Shown in pieces: positions 29,701 through 41,700 of a stretch of DNA of 64,000 nucleotides. The stretch lies in contig NC_088295.1 of the NCBI RefSeq assembly GCF_032854445.1, positions 19,579,385-19,643,384 on the forward strand. Reading direction: 5' to 3'. Source of the DNA: Liolophura sinensis. Taxonomy: Eukaryota; Mollusca; Polyplacophora; Chitonida; Chitonidae. Numbering within the stretch: position 1 is the first letter of the stretch; the number at the start of each line of letters is the position of its first letter. The notes beneath the pieces were generated by a model that worked only from the letters and a program-made list of their open reading frames with translations, did no database searches and was not told where the DNA came from. The translations under genes were made by a program, and so were the position numbers.

Positions 29701-32700
29701 CACATTTTGAAAATTCCTATCAGAAGTTCTCACATACAAACAAATTTGTTCAAATGCATGACAGGGTGTAACATCTATTGCTGAACCATGTTGAAACTTG
29801 GATCAATAAACTTTTTGGTTTCTTCATTAACATATCCAAGAAAAATTGGATTACCAGCTGTAATGAGCAGATCAACAATGTCAGGCTGATTGGCAGACAC
29901 GGCCGCGTGGAGGACAGAATCCTGCGTGGCCGTGAGGACAGTCAGCTTGGCACCGGTCTCTACCAGCAACTTTGTCAGTTCTGAAAACAGAAGAATTCAC
30001 CTGTATGGCACATGCTGTCAATTTGTCATAAACCAAAACAAACCCTAACAATGCCATAATCTCTGGCTGCCCACATCTGATCTTGGTAATGTGAAATATT
30101 CACTCAAGGACAAACCTAGTCGTGACTGTCATACTTAAAAGAGGATTGTACTTAACATTAATGACCTTCTGTAATAGCGTGAATGTCGTACCCACTGACA
30201 TGGAACATTTTTCTGGGTAATGTCTGGATCCATACTGAAATATAGAACCCTTTAGGAGCCTACTTTTCAGACAAATCATTAAATTTCAAGTGCAGTAAAT
30301 TGTACTAGCTGCTCATGTCTCAAAGAGAAGTATGTTGGCAATATCAGTAGTGAGTGCTCATTGCTGGAATGAGAATTACTCACCAATGTCTCCAGCAAAT
30401 GCGCTCTGGAAAATGGGACACCAGCCCTGTGAGTCCACCACATTGACATCACAGCCAGCGGCTATTAGCTTCTTCACCAACTCTGTGGCATTGTACGTCT
30501 CTGACCCAAAATACTGAGACACTGAAATATAATAGGCATGTGCATGATTTAACCAAAAAATACCTCAAACTGTCACATGTACATTTCCTCAGCTTAGGAT
30601 GCCAAAGGATGGCAACTAACATACATGTACATGTGGTGAAAAACTATAATATGAGTTTATGAAGATTGAAAATATGTAAGTTGCACATGAATGCCATAGA
30701 TGACACAGTTTTCTTCTTTCACAGAGTAGCTTACCTTGTCGGACAGCTGCATGAATGGGAGACTGTTTTGTCCTGTCACATATGTTGGGGTCACATCTAG
30801 CTTCCAATAAGAGGCTTGCTACCCCCGTACTGTTCTGTCTGATGGATTCTGTGATATAGAGTACATACAAATATATCTCCTCTGTGTTAAATCATATAAT
30901 CAAGATATGTCTTCTCATAATCGATTTACTTCTGTGTTTGACATTTTCAGTTTTACAACGAATATTCACTTACATGCACATGACAGTTGTCAACTTGCCA
31001 GTACTATGGTTTATGTGGGAGGGAAATGAAAACAGTCCCATCGAAACCAGCTTTACTTCTCATATACATAACAAATCCCCTTTAATTTTAGTTAACCCAG
31101 CATTCAAACATGCAATAACCAGCATTCCATTACCTTTTTATTTATTTCTCTTTGGGACTTGGCACTTCACACCACACTAAAAAATTCACTCTTATGATGG
31201 TTGACACTTATCAGTGTTGTTTGTGGAGAAAACCGGAGAGACAGTTTAAACCACCGACATTTGGCAAGTCACTGAGGAATTGCCACAGACATTCATCCAC
31301 AGCAAACTAAATCAGTACGCCATCTTGGTGGAAAACAAGTGATCTCCAATAAAATGTCACACCCCACATTTTTTCCCTGGACGGCACTGAGAAAACCACA
31401 GGTACATGAAAATTAACTGTCCTAGTCTGGGACTGTATCAACACCTCGTGTGTTAAATGGTCCAGTTTGAAAGATAAGCAGGGTGGTCTTGCCCTGCAGC
31501 ACCCACTACCTCTATACAGCGTGTGTTCAATGGTCCAGTAAGACAAGCATTTCAGTTGGGTGGTAAAGCAATGCCACATCTACTGCCTCTTTGCAATCAA
31601 CACTTGAACAACACTCAAGAGGCAGCCAGTGCTGAGAGAATTTGATCTTTACTTATTATTAAAATTCTTCTGGAGATGTACACTTACAGAAATTTGAACT
31701 GTGTAAGGAGCACAAAGTACACGTACATGTAGTGTCTTGAATCATGCTTCATGCTGTACCACATACAGCAAGAATGAAATGCTGCTATCTTTTCTTTAGT
31801 TTTATACTGTGAAAGGCAGAGTAAAATACCACTCATATACTAGTAAACTGTTCAAATCTACATACAGATAATAATTGTATAAGCTGTTAACAAAATGTCT
31901 TACATACCTAGTAATGCTGTCACACCTTTCCCTGTGCATAGGTTCACATCAACTTTACCAGTCTGCAGGAGACATCTAACAATCTCTGTTGAGCTCCTTG
32001 CTGCGGCCTGGTACAGAGGAAATACACCATACTTGTCCTGTAGGTTACAATCAGCCCCTAAAAGGAAGTAATTACACACGTTGTATTTTCCGCAGTGGAA
32101 CTGTTGCAATGTATGGAATAACACAACATACCAAATACATGTGTATATATGAAAGCCTTAAGAACATGCAATTTGAAGTGATAGTTAACACTAGTCAGCA
32201 GATGTTACTGGGGTCAGCAAAGTTAGAGCACTTATCCAAGTGTCCCGTGAATTATCACTGTTGTATTTGGTTACCAATCGCCATACACACATTTACAAAC
32301 AATCATCTAGAATATGATCTCTGCTCGATGCTATACATTTGGAAGATAATAAGTCAAAGAACAGTTTGATGATGTTTTCCTTCATTTAACTGAGGGACCA
32401 GTAAATCAGAAAGGGCACTGGTTCCATTGGCAAATTGGTAAACTTTTGTTGTTAATTTCTAATCCCATTTTGATTTTTAACCCCATTCTTTTAAGTATAC
32501 TCCAGTGCATACCTGCAGCTAATAATGCAGATACCACATCAACATGTCCCAGCTCTGCTGCTGTACAAAGAGGTGACCTGCTGTCTTCATTCAGGTAGTT
32601 TACATCGCACCCAGCTTTGATTAACAACTTAACAATGTCAGTCCTGTTCTGGCGAGCTGCTGTGTGCAAAGGGGAGTAACCCCTGGTGTTTGGGATATCA

Positions 32701-33293
32701 GGATCACAGTTTGCATCCACAAGCATTTGACATATGTCTTCATAGCCTTTATAAACACTTGTGTTCAGAGATGTGGCACCGAAGTCATTGCGTGCATTGA
32801 GATCGGCATTATTGTTAATGAGCAGCTGGGCGATGTTACTGTAGCCTCTCCAGCAGGCCATATTGAGCAGGTTATTCAGCTCTGCATCACACTTGTTCAC
32901 ATCTGCACCTTTCTGTATGAGCAGCTTACAGACATCACAACAGCCTTCTCTGACAGCCAGCTGCAGTGCTGTTTGTCCTCTGTACTGAAAATCTACGTCA
33001 AAGTCATCACTTAGAATTTCTTTTACAGCTTCTACATCATGTTTTGCAATTGCATCCTGCAGAGCTCTTATCTTCCTCCTCTTTTCCCTTTTCTCGAATG
33101 CAGCCCGGCCATTGTCTGGAAAGTAAAAATGCAAAATTTGAATGATATAATATATATTAAACTGCGTTTCGATTTCTAGTTCTGCAATTTCAAACCAGAT
33201 CATGTCGTGCAGCCGTATAAATATATACAGGAATATGATGTAAACAATCTAAAAAGTTTACTGTTAATGAAACAGACCTGCGCGTACCGTCAT
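26762..33293 (-). CDS. Ankyrin repeat and SOCS box (ASB) protein, complete model
   Basis: ASB proteins are substrate receptors of Elongin B/C-Cullin5 ubiquitin ligases; the ankyrin repeats bind the target and the SOCS box binds Elongin and cullin. Exons, 5' to 3': 33278-33293, 32513-33115, 31908-32057, 30735-30848, 30384-30521, 29855-29980, 29534-29610, 28713-28839, 27730-27944 and 26762-27301, totalling 2106 nt, 701 aa plus TAG. I count about 15-16 ankyrin repeats from residue ~35 to ~610, with typical TALQLA / SPLHTAA and LLIKAGCDVN signatures. The SOCS box is at about 645-684: a BC box around LQQLCRAVI and a cullin-box-like VPVLPVAAKVKDFIL. Exon 1 (MTVRA) is the least certain part; it is chosen because ATG, donor and phase 1 fit. 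Most introns are phase 1, several in the Gly codon closing a repeat. No specific vertebrate ASB orthologue can be named; 701 aa is longer than the ~450-640 aa usual for that family. Confidence 0.9.
27430..27618 (-). mobile_element. 5'-truncated SINE in the last ASB intron
   Basis: Tail TATTTATTTATTCACTTGG, then CTTATACAACAGCAACTAGC and GCCAGCATGAGCTGGGCTTG. The tRNA head is missing. It lies between ASB exons 9 and 10. Confidence 0.8.
29110..29371 (+). mobile_element. Complete SINE with perfect 13-bp target-site duplication, ASB intron
   Basis: Head, body and AAATAAATAAA tail are all present. It is flanked by TCAATGAAAGATA at 29097-29109 and 29372-29384, a perfect duplication that marks a clean retroposition event. 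Confidence 0.9.
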
Positions 33294-34059
33294 CGAAATT
33301 TCTAAGTCTAAATACGTCTATCTCTCATCAAGTACGAACAGTAAACCTCAGTGAATTAGCCACGAGCCTCTCTATACCTTGACAAAACTGGTGATATGTC
33401 TACGATGTCGAAAACTGAACCCCGAATAACCTTTTTCGCATGTTAACTTCGATTACAAACTACAACTGTTTTCCAGTTATATTTGGGGATATCTTCTTCA
33501 CAGTATTAAAATATTGATACAATGTAACACAGAATCCCCGTGAATTACATGTAAAGTAAATCAGAAAATTCAATTCAAAGAAATTCTTATGTAAACATGC
33601 CTCCCCATCGTCGGTTTGTCGCCATTTTCGACAACACCTGGGTAAATGTGAAACCAATGTTTCGGACAAAGGAATTAGGAATCATTTGTGGAAATTTATA
33701 ATGCCATGTTTTTCTTAATGTGACATGCCGAGGCATTTTTACGCTTATAGGCTACTTAAAAAAAAAATAAGAATAAGGGTAACCCGTGGGTCTTTTTCGA
33801 TTGCAAACATGATCCTTCTTTTGCACCAGCCGGTAAGAAGCTAACGACGTACATAAACTTGGTCAAGAATATCCAGGTCTATTGCCTATACCAAATATTC
33901 TTCCATCCTGAAAACAGTTATTGTTTTATAATTAAAACCTTTTCAGCCATGTGAAAATTATATTTTAAGCCCGTGCTTTCATTTGAAACATATTCTAAGC
34001 AGGTGCTGCATATTTTAATTATATTAATTGGAGTACAATTCCAGAAAGAACAATTTCAT
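33294..34059. other. ASB upstream region
   Basis: Holds the presumed ASB 5' leader and promoter (see YY1-like motif). Several short minus-strand frames; none can be tied to the ASB gene by splice phase. Confidence 0.4.
33619..33632 (-). promoter_or_regulatory. YY1-like motif, candidate ASB promoter/5' leader
   Basis: On the minus strand the sequence reads TCGAAAATGGCGAC, close to the YY1 consensus, about 330 bp upstream of the proposed ASB start codon and in a locally CpG-richer stretch. It is a plausible transcription start area. The ATG inside it opens only a very short reading frame, so it is not used as the protein start in the model. Confidence 0.35.
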
Positions 34060-34715
34060 TGTGAAAAGATGAGGATGAGGACGTTATTAAAATAGAGTAC
34101 ACCAGGAAGATACGACAAAATTACGGGGAGAAGGATATAGTGATGAGGAGGATACCGGGGAGGAGGACATAGGCCTATATAGGTTACACGTGCGCAATTC
34201 GGGCAGTTAAGTCCTAGAACTCAAGTGTAAAGGAGCACTGATTGGATAATACTGCCACACGGACATTTTAGGTTGTTGATATACTATACATTTTCATTGC
34301 TGTTTTGCGTCTAGTTAGAATATATCAGAGTTTTGTTTGTTTTGGATAAAGATGGGAGGACACCGTGGAGGAGGACATATAGCTGAGGAGAGCACCGGGG
34401 AGGAGAACATATAGATAAAAAGGATACCGGGGAGAAGGACACCTAAATTAGGGGGATACCAGGGAGGAGTGCATAGAGCTGAGGAGGATACGGGGAAGAA
34501 GGATATATAGAAGAGGATGATACCGGGGAGGAGGACATATAGATGAGGAGGATACCGGGGAGGAGGGCATATAGATGAGGAAAATACCAAGGAGGAGGAC
34601 ATATATATGAGAAGGAGGACATACAAGACATATAGATTAAGAGGACACCGGGAAGGAGGACATATATATGAGGAGGATACCGGGGAGGAGGACATATAGA
34701 TGAGGAGGAGATGAT
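34060..34715. repeat. ~32-bp purine-rich minisatellite
   Basis: Imperfect copies of GATGAGGAGGATACCGGGGA plus GGAGGACATATA, degenerate at both ends. The plus strand is strongly purine-biased; the minus-strand open frames (LLIYMSSSPVSSS) are artefacts. The following 34716-35630 is unique sequence with nothing recognised. Confidence 0.9.
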
Positions 34716-35631
34716 ATGTACTCACATCTCTGTTAAGCGCAGTAAATAAAGGTAATTGACATACATTTAGAACCAAAGTGCAGGGGTCAGATACCGACCT
34801 TTGACCTTGATCAGAGTGATATGACTGCTACGAATTTAGCCGCCTGTTGTAAACCGTTTACTTCGACTCACAGATTGAAATTAGCATCTCTGTTGGAATG
34901 ATGTAAAGAGACATCTCGGGCCACGTAGGCCGTATATTCCGGTATGGAACCACTGAAGACAATTTTTACATTTTGGGGGTAACTCTTTAGAAATCCTATT
35001 AGGTTGGCTCTGATTCCGATAAGTGTTTTTTATATATATTTCCGGGAACCAAATTAGCATTTCCCACATTCAGGTATATAGTGGATTAACAAAATAAGGG
35101 GATTTTCCAAAATTATTTCACATTTTTCTGACGTGCAGAAAACCAACCAGAGAAAAGCAATTTATTCTCAACATAATCTTATGAAAATCGCTTGCAACTT
35201 GTTGCCGTGAACATTGCATGCATCTTTAAATTGTTAGCGCGTGACTACCAATTCTTTGATCATCCTTTAGAATGATTATGAAGGTTAATCCACATAACAT
35301 AAACATGTGTTAACAAATTGTATGTTTGATAGGTTGCACGTGATTCAAATTCAATATAATTGTTCAGCGATTTATACATCATATGAATGCGTATACATAG
35401 AGATAATAAAAAAAGAAATTTATATATAGTTAAACATAAAGCGCTGTAATACATATATTAGACCAAATACGTTGATAAGGCCATAGACATTAGAAAGGTT
35501 AAACAATGGAAAGCGTAGACGAAGCATCCGCTACCACAAGCAGACCAGTGATATTGTTCTCTTGTATTCCTGATTCACGCTTTGTTTACAAAACAGTCCA
35601 AGAACCAGAGTAGACAAACTCCTAACTACGG

Positions 35632-35638
35632 TATATAA
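35632..35638 (+). promoter_or_regulatory. Candidate TATA box of the astacin gene
   Basis: TATATAA lies 82 bp before the proposed start codon at 35720. A start site about 30 bp downstream would exclude the ATGs at 35640 and 35645. The one at 35645 is in frame and would add 25 residues including another hydrophobic stretch. That favours the ATG at 35720 in ACACCATGG as the real start. This is motif evidence only. Confidence 0.4.
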
Positions 35639-35719
35639 CATGAGATGTACAGCCCTTACTCATCTGCCTTTCTAACCATATACATATTAGTCGTGAACTT
35701 TGCTATTCTCCGTTACACC

Positions 35720-38700
35720 ATGGCCAATAGTGACTGGAGACTGCATGTATACCTAACCTGGATCTATTTATTGAGTATAATCACGACTATTCTCTCACCC
35801 AAGGTAGGAAAGTACTTGAATATTTAAGCATGAGTATAGACTGTAATTGGACAAACCTGAATCTACAAACTCTCATCGCTAATTAAATTAACACTGAGGG
35901 CAACACAATCTCTGGAGAATAATGATGTGTATAGGGGCCTATACAGTTTCATGCTAATTTGTTTCCAGCTTTTCTGTTGGTCATTTTGCGTAAATGGTTT
36001 GAACAGTTTAATAAACTAATTTGCTCATTTAGCAAAAAAGTGAAAAAGTCATATACATACAGGGCATAGGTAAAAGTAGGATAAAAGAAGTATGATATTA
36101 TGCGTCCTTGGTGGTTTTAAGGAACAAATACTTTTGGTCCCTCTAGTGATAGAGACTGGGTTTGTATATATCATTGTAAACAAGATACAAAAATATATGC
36201 TAATAATATAGTGCACAGTATAGATGAAATTTATTTACATGAAACTAACTTCTTATTTCTACAAAAAATGTTGTTTTATTCGCCAAATACTTCAAAATAT
36301 CTTTTTACTGTGTTGTGCGCTTGTGCCTACATTTTGAATTGGTTTTGTTCATGCACTGATTGTTTTTCTGTAGGCAGTAGAAGGCGCACTGATGAGGCAA
36401 CCTGCTGATAGGAGGCCTGTACAGGGAAACATGAGCGGTAATGTAACGAACTCACGAGGCAACCTCTTCTATATGAGTATTTTAACACAGTTTTTTATAG
36501 CTTCTACCACTCCTAAACCAAAAAGTGGACAAACCCATATTGTTTTCCTAAACATATACATCAGTTTCATATAGCCTGTATAAAATGAAGACATTATTAT
36601 GCTAATTATAGTGTTCCATACATAGAAATGAAAATATGATGGACAAAATACATTTTCCCCAGCTGCTGTCCCAATCATGTATCTAATTGCATGTTTTTAG
36701 ACTGAGACATATAGACTACCTATACATGTATGTTTTGTATAAAGATGATGACAGAAGAATTAACAAGCATGTCTGCGCATTCAAGTGACGTCATTCCTCG
36801 CGACTAGCTGACGCTTCTTGCAGACACGAGTACTGAGAAGCCGAGGGAGGGAAATTTTAGTTGGTTTGTCTGTCGGACGGTTTTCCGGGGGTTTGTCGGT
36901 AAACTTTTTTGACCTTTTGTCTTTTAGCATAGGTCATTTATTGAGAGATTGAGACTTGATTGAGAGATTGCTACATGTGAAGCTTGCACTAACTGGCGAA
37001 GTTTAAAGGTCTTCGCGTGTGACATTTCCGGCAGTTTCAAGCAGACAGTTTACATGTGATGCTAGCTTTTGGGATTTCTAAAAGTGCGCCTGACAGAAAC
37101 TTTGCGAGTTTTAAAGCCATTTTCAAGCAGTGTTAAGCAGAGGGCACCTTAAGTAGGCCAAACAGTACTCGAGATTCTACTCCACGTATAGCTTTGTATC
37201 CTGCATATGGCAGTGCATTGTTTTTCTATTCTTCCTCACCGGCCTAGTCTGCATTGCCTGGTATTGTATTGTTAGGTTACGAAAAAGGCTATGAGTTTCT
37301 AGAAATCCCTCTGATACTATATGGTTGGGTTGTGGAAAGTTGGCCAGGCACTAAAAGTGCACCTCAGACTGATGTTTCAAGTCAACCAACGCCTGACGCT
37401 AACCATGCTGTTTTTAGGAGTGCGCCTAACACTAACTTACGAGATTTAAGCTGTTCGCTTGACAATATGACTTGTTGGGTTTCATGCAGTAGGTCTACAT
37501 CAGACACTAAATGGTGAGGTTTCTTTAAGTGCGCCTAAAGCATATACATGTAGTCTTGCCACATACATAGGGAGATGTGAGGTTGTGAGAAGCTTGCCTG
37601 ACACTAACCTTTGAGTTTCTAGAATTGCGCCTGGCACTAATTTGTGAGGTTGTGAGAAGCTTGCCTGACACTAACCTTTGAGTTTCTAGAATTGCGCCTG
37701 GTATTAACTTGTGAGGTTGTGGGAAACTTGCCTTGCACTAACCTTTGAGTTTCTAGAAGTGCGCCTAGTACTAACTTGTGAAGCTGTAAGAAGCTTGTCT
37801 GGTACTAGCCTTTGAGTTTCTAGAATTGCGCCTGGTACTAACTTGTGAGGTTGTGAGAAGCTTGCCTGGCACTAACCTTTGGGTTTCCAGAAGTGCGCCT
37901 AATACTAACTTGTGAGGTTGTGAGAAGCTTGCCTGGCACTAACCTTTGAGTTTCTAGAAGTGCGCCTGGTACGTAACTTGTCAGGCCGTGGGAAGCATGG
38001 CTGGAACTGACCTTTGAGTTTCGAGAAGTGCACATGGTACAGTAAATTGCGAGGTTGTTGGAAGTTTGTTTGGTACTAGAAGCGTACCTTACACTAACTT
38101 TGTTTGACACTGTATTTTGTATTTTTTAGCCGTAGGCTTACAAGTGACAATAAGTTGTGAGGTTTCTAGAAGTGCACATGACCGAAAAATTGCGAGGTTT
38201 TAACACTACTTTGTGGGGTTTCAAGCAGTGTGCTTACACGAGACTATAGCTTATGAGGTTTCACCTGACGCAGACTAGCCTAAACTCGAGGTTTGTAGCA
38301 AACTGATTGACGCAGGACCAGCTTATGAAGTTTCTATGGCCGTGGCTGACATTAACTTTTGGCTTTTCAAGCATTTCGCTTTCGCTTTGTGGGGCTGTCT
38401 AGAAGGGTGCCTTATTCACTCCAGCCTGAACTTGAGGTTGTTTATGTCGTATATCTATCTATATATTTTGTACTTAACACTACTTTGTGGGGTTTCAAGC
38501 AGTGTGCCTACACGATTGTTTAAAGACCACGATGCTGTTCCTACTGCAGGTAAACTTTTGACATGCACAGGACATTAGGATAAGTCTTTTTCATCCAGAA
38601 CTTACTTGCTACAAAGGAAATCATGTCTGGCAGATAGGCTGCTCACTACTTTATGAGTTTAGTCTGACAGTAGAAGTGCGCCTCACATTTACTTGCGCTA

Positions 38701-41700
38701 ATTGACTAGGTTTCAAGCTTTTCGCTTATAATAGCCTGTGGAGTTTCAAATAAATAGACCCAAGCATTAAATCTACACCAGATACCAGTTTGTGAGGAAG
38801 TGCGCCTGGTCCAGCGAGCACATAAAGTGTACTTGGTGTGGCTTCTTCGTAATTTATGTCCACGAGTACATTTCCTTGCAGTGTGTATGGGGTATGGTCT
38901 TTTTACTTTTCTCCCTCAGTGAACAGGCCAGATACTTTTTGATGTTTTAAACAGTAGGTTTGCACCTGACACTAACGTTAAGAAAGTTTTCTAGATTTGC
39001 GGTTTCCAGTAACATGCAGTATTTTAAGCAATTCGTTTGGCATTAACTTGTTGGGTTTCAAGCAGTAGGTCTACATACATCAACTTGCAGGCAGACCAGT
39101 ACAAAGGTTTTTTTATGTCATGTATTTATCTATATATTTTATATCTTGCGTGGCTGTTTCTTAATTCGATCTTTTAATATCACATTGCTGTTTCTACTGC
39201 ACTTAGCCTTGTAACATACATGGGGTTTGTTTTTCTAATATACCTCTTTGTAACTTATACAGCACTAACATATTCGTTTCAAGAGGGTGCGCATGATGCT
39301 AACCCGTAAGGCTGTAAGAAAGTTTTTTGGCACTAGGGGTTTCAGAAGTGTGCCTGATGCTAACCCATCAGGCTGTAATATAGTTTTTTGGCACTAGGAG
39401 TTTCAGAAGTGTGCCTAATGCTAACCCGTGAGGGTGTAAGATAGTTTTTTGGCACTAGGAGTTTCAGAAGTGTGCCTGATACTAACCCGTGAGGCTGTAA
39501 GAAAGTTTTTTGGCACTAGGAGTTTCAGAAGTGTGTCTGATGCTAACCCGTGAGGCTGTAAGGAAGTTTTTTGGCACTAGGACTTTCAGAAGTGTGCCTG
39601 ATGCTAACCCGTGAGGTTGTAAGAAAGTTATTTGGCACTAGGAGTTTCAAAAGTGTGTGATGCTAACCCGTGAGGCTGCAAGAAAGTTTTTTGGCACTAG
39701 GAGTTGCAGACGTGTGCCTGATACCCGTGAGGCTGTAAGAAAGTTTTTTAGCACCAGAAGTTCCAGAAGTGTACCTGATGCTAACTTGTGAGGCTGTAAG
39801 AAAGTTTTTTGACACAAGGAGTTTCAGAAGTGTGCCTGAAAATAACTTGTGAGGTATTAGAAAAGCTTGTCTGAAGCTGACATATAAGCTTTTAGAACTA
39901 ACTTGTGAGGTTGTAGAAAGCTTGTCTAACGCTGACATACGAGCTTTTAGAACTAACTTGTAAAGTTGTGGAAAGCTTGACTGACGCTGACATGAGCTTC
40001 CAGAGTTAACTTGTGAAGTTGTAAAAACCTTGTCTGACACTGACATATGAGCTTTTAGAACTAACTTGTGAAGTTGTAGAAAGCTTGTCTGACGCTGACA
40101 TAGGAGCTTTCAGAGCTAACTTGTGAGGTTGTAGGAAGCTTGTTTGACATATGAGCTTTCAGAACTAACTTGTGAGGTTGTGGAAAGCTTGTCTGACGCT
40201 GACATATGAGCTTTCAGAGCTAAATTGTGAGGTTGTGGAAAGCTTGTCTGACACTGACATGTGAGCTTTCAGAAGTGTGCCTGACACTAACTTGTGAGGT
40301 TGTGGAAAGCTTGTCTGAAGCCAACATAAGAGCTTTCAGAGCTAACTTGTGAGGTTGTGGAAAGCATGTATGAGGCTGTCATATGAGCTTTCAGAACTAA
40401 CTTGTAAAGTTGTTGAAAGCTTGTCTGACACTGACATATGAGCTTTCAGAACTAATTTGTGAGGTTGTAGAAAGCTTTCTGACGCTGACATATGAACTTT
40501 CAGAACTAACTTGTGAAGTTGTGGAAACCTCGTCTGACGCTGACATATGGGCTTTTAGAACTAACTTGTGAGGTTGTGGAAAGCTTGTCTGACGATGACA
40601 TATGAGCTTTCAGAACTAACTTGTGAGGTTGTGGAAAGCTTGTCTGACGCTGACATATGAGCTTTTAGAACTAACTTGTGAGGTTGTGGAAAGCTTGTCT
40701 GACGCTGACACATGAGCTTTCAGAACTAACTTGTAAAGTTGTGGATAGCTTGTCTGACGCTGACATATGAGCTTTTAGAACTAACTTGTGAGGTTGTGGA
40801 AAGCTTGTCTGACGATGACATATGAGCTTTTAGAACTAACTTGTGAAGTTGTGGAAAGCTTGTCTAACGCTGTCATATGAGCTTTCAGGACTAACTTGTA
40901 AAGTTGTGGAAAACTTGTCTGACGCTGACATGTGAGCTTTCAGAAGTGTGCCTGACACAAACTTGTGAGGTTGTGGAAAGCTTGTCTAACGCTGACATAT
41001 GAGCTTTCAGAACTAACTTGTGAGGCTGTGGAAAGCTTGTCTGACGCTGACATATGAGCTTTTGGAACTAACTTGTGAAGTTGTGGAAAAGCTTGTGTGA
41101 CGCTGACATATGAGCTTTTAGAACTAACTTGTGAAGTTGTAGAAAGCTTGTCTGGCGCTGACATATGAGCTTTTAGAACTAACTTGTGAGGTTGTGGAAA
41201 GCTTGTCTGACGCTGACATATGAGCTTTCAGAACTAACTTGTAAGGTTGTGGAAAGCTTGTCTGGCGCTGACATATGAGCTTTCAGAAGTGTGCCTGACA
41301 CTAACTTGTGAGGCTGTGGAAAGCTTGTCTGACGCTGACATATGAGCTTTCAGAACTAACTTGTGAAGTTGTGGAAAAGCTTGTCTGACGCTGTCATATG
41401 AGCTTTCAGAACTAACTTGTGAAGTTGTGGAAAAGCTTGTCTGACGCTGACATATGAGCTTTTAGAACTAACTTGTGAAGTTGTGGAAAGCTTGTCTGAC
41501 GCTGACATATGAGCTTTCCGAACTAACTTGTGAGGTTGTGAAAAGCTTGTCTGACGCTGACATATGAGCTTTCAGAACTAACTTGTAAGATTGTGGAAAG
41601 CTTGTCTGGCGCTGACATAAGAGCTTTCAGAAGTGTGCCTGACACTAACTTTTGAGGTTGTGGAAAGCTTGTCTAACGCTGACATATGAGCTTTCAGAGC

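Noticed and set aside
33460-33669. 69-codon minus-strand frame as ASB first exon
   Set aside because: No donor with the required phase 1 was found in this frame; the short exon at 33278-33293 fits start, donor and phase.
34315-34776. 153-codon minus-strand frame rich in Ser/Pro/Ile/Tyr
   Set aside because: Explained entirely by the ~32-bp purine-rich minisatellite.
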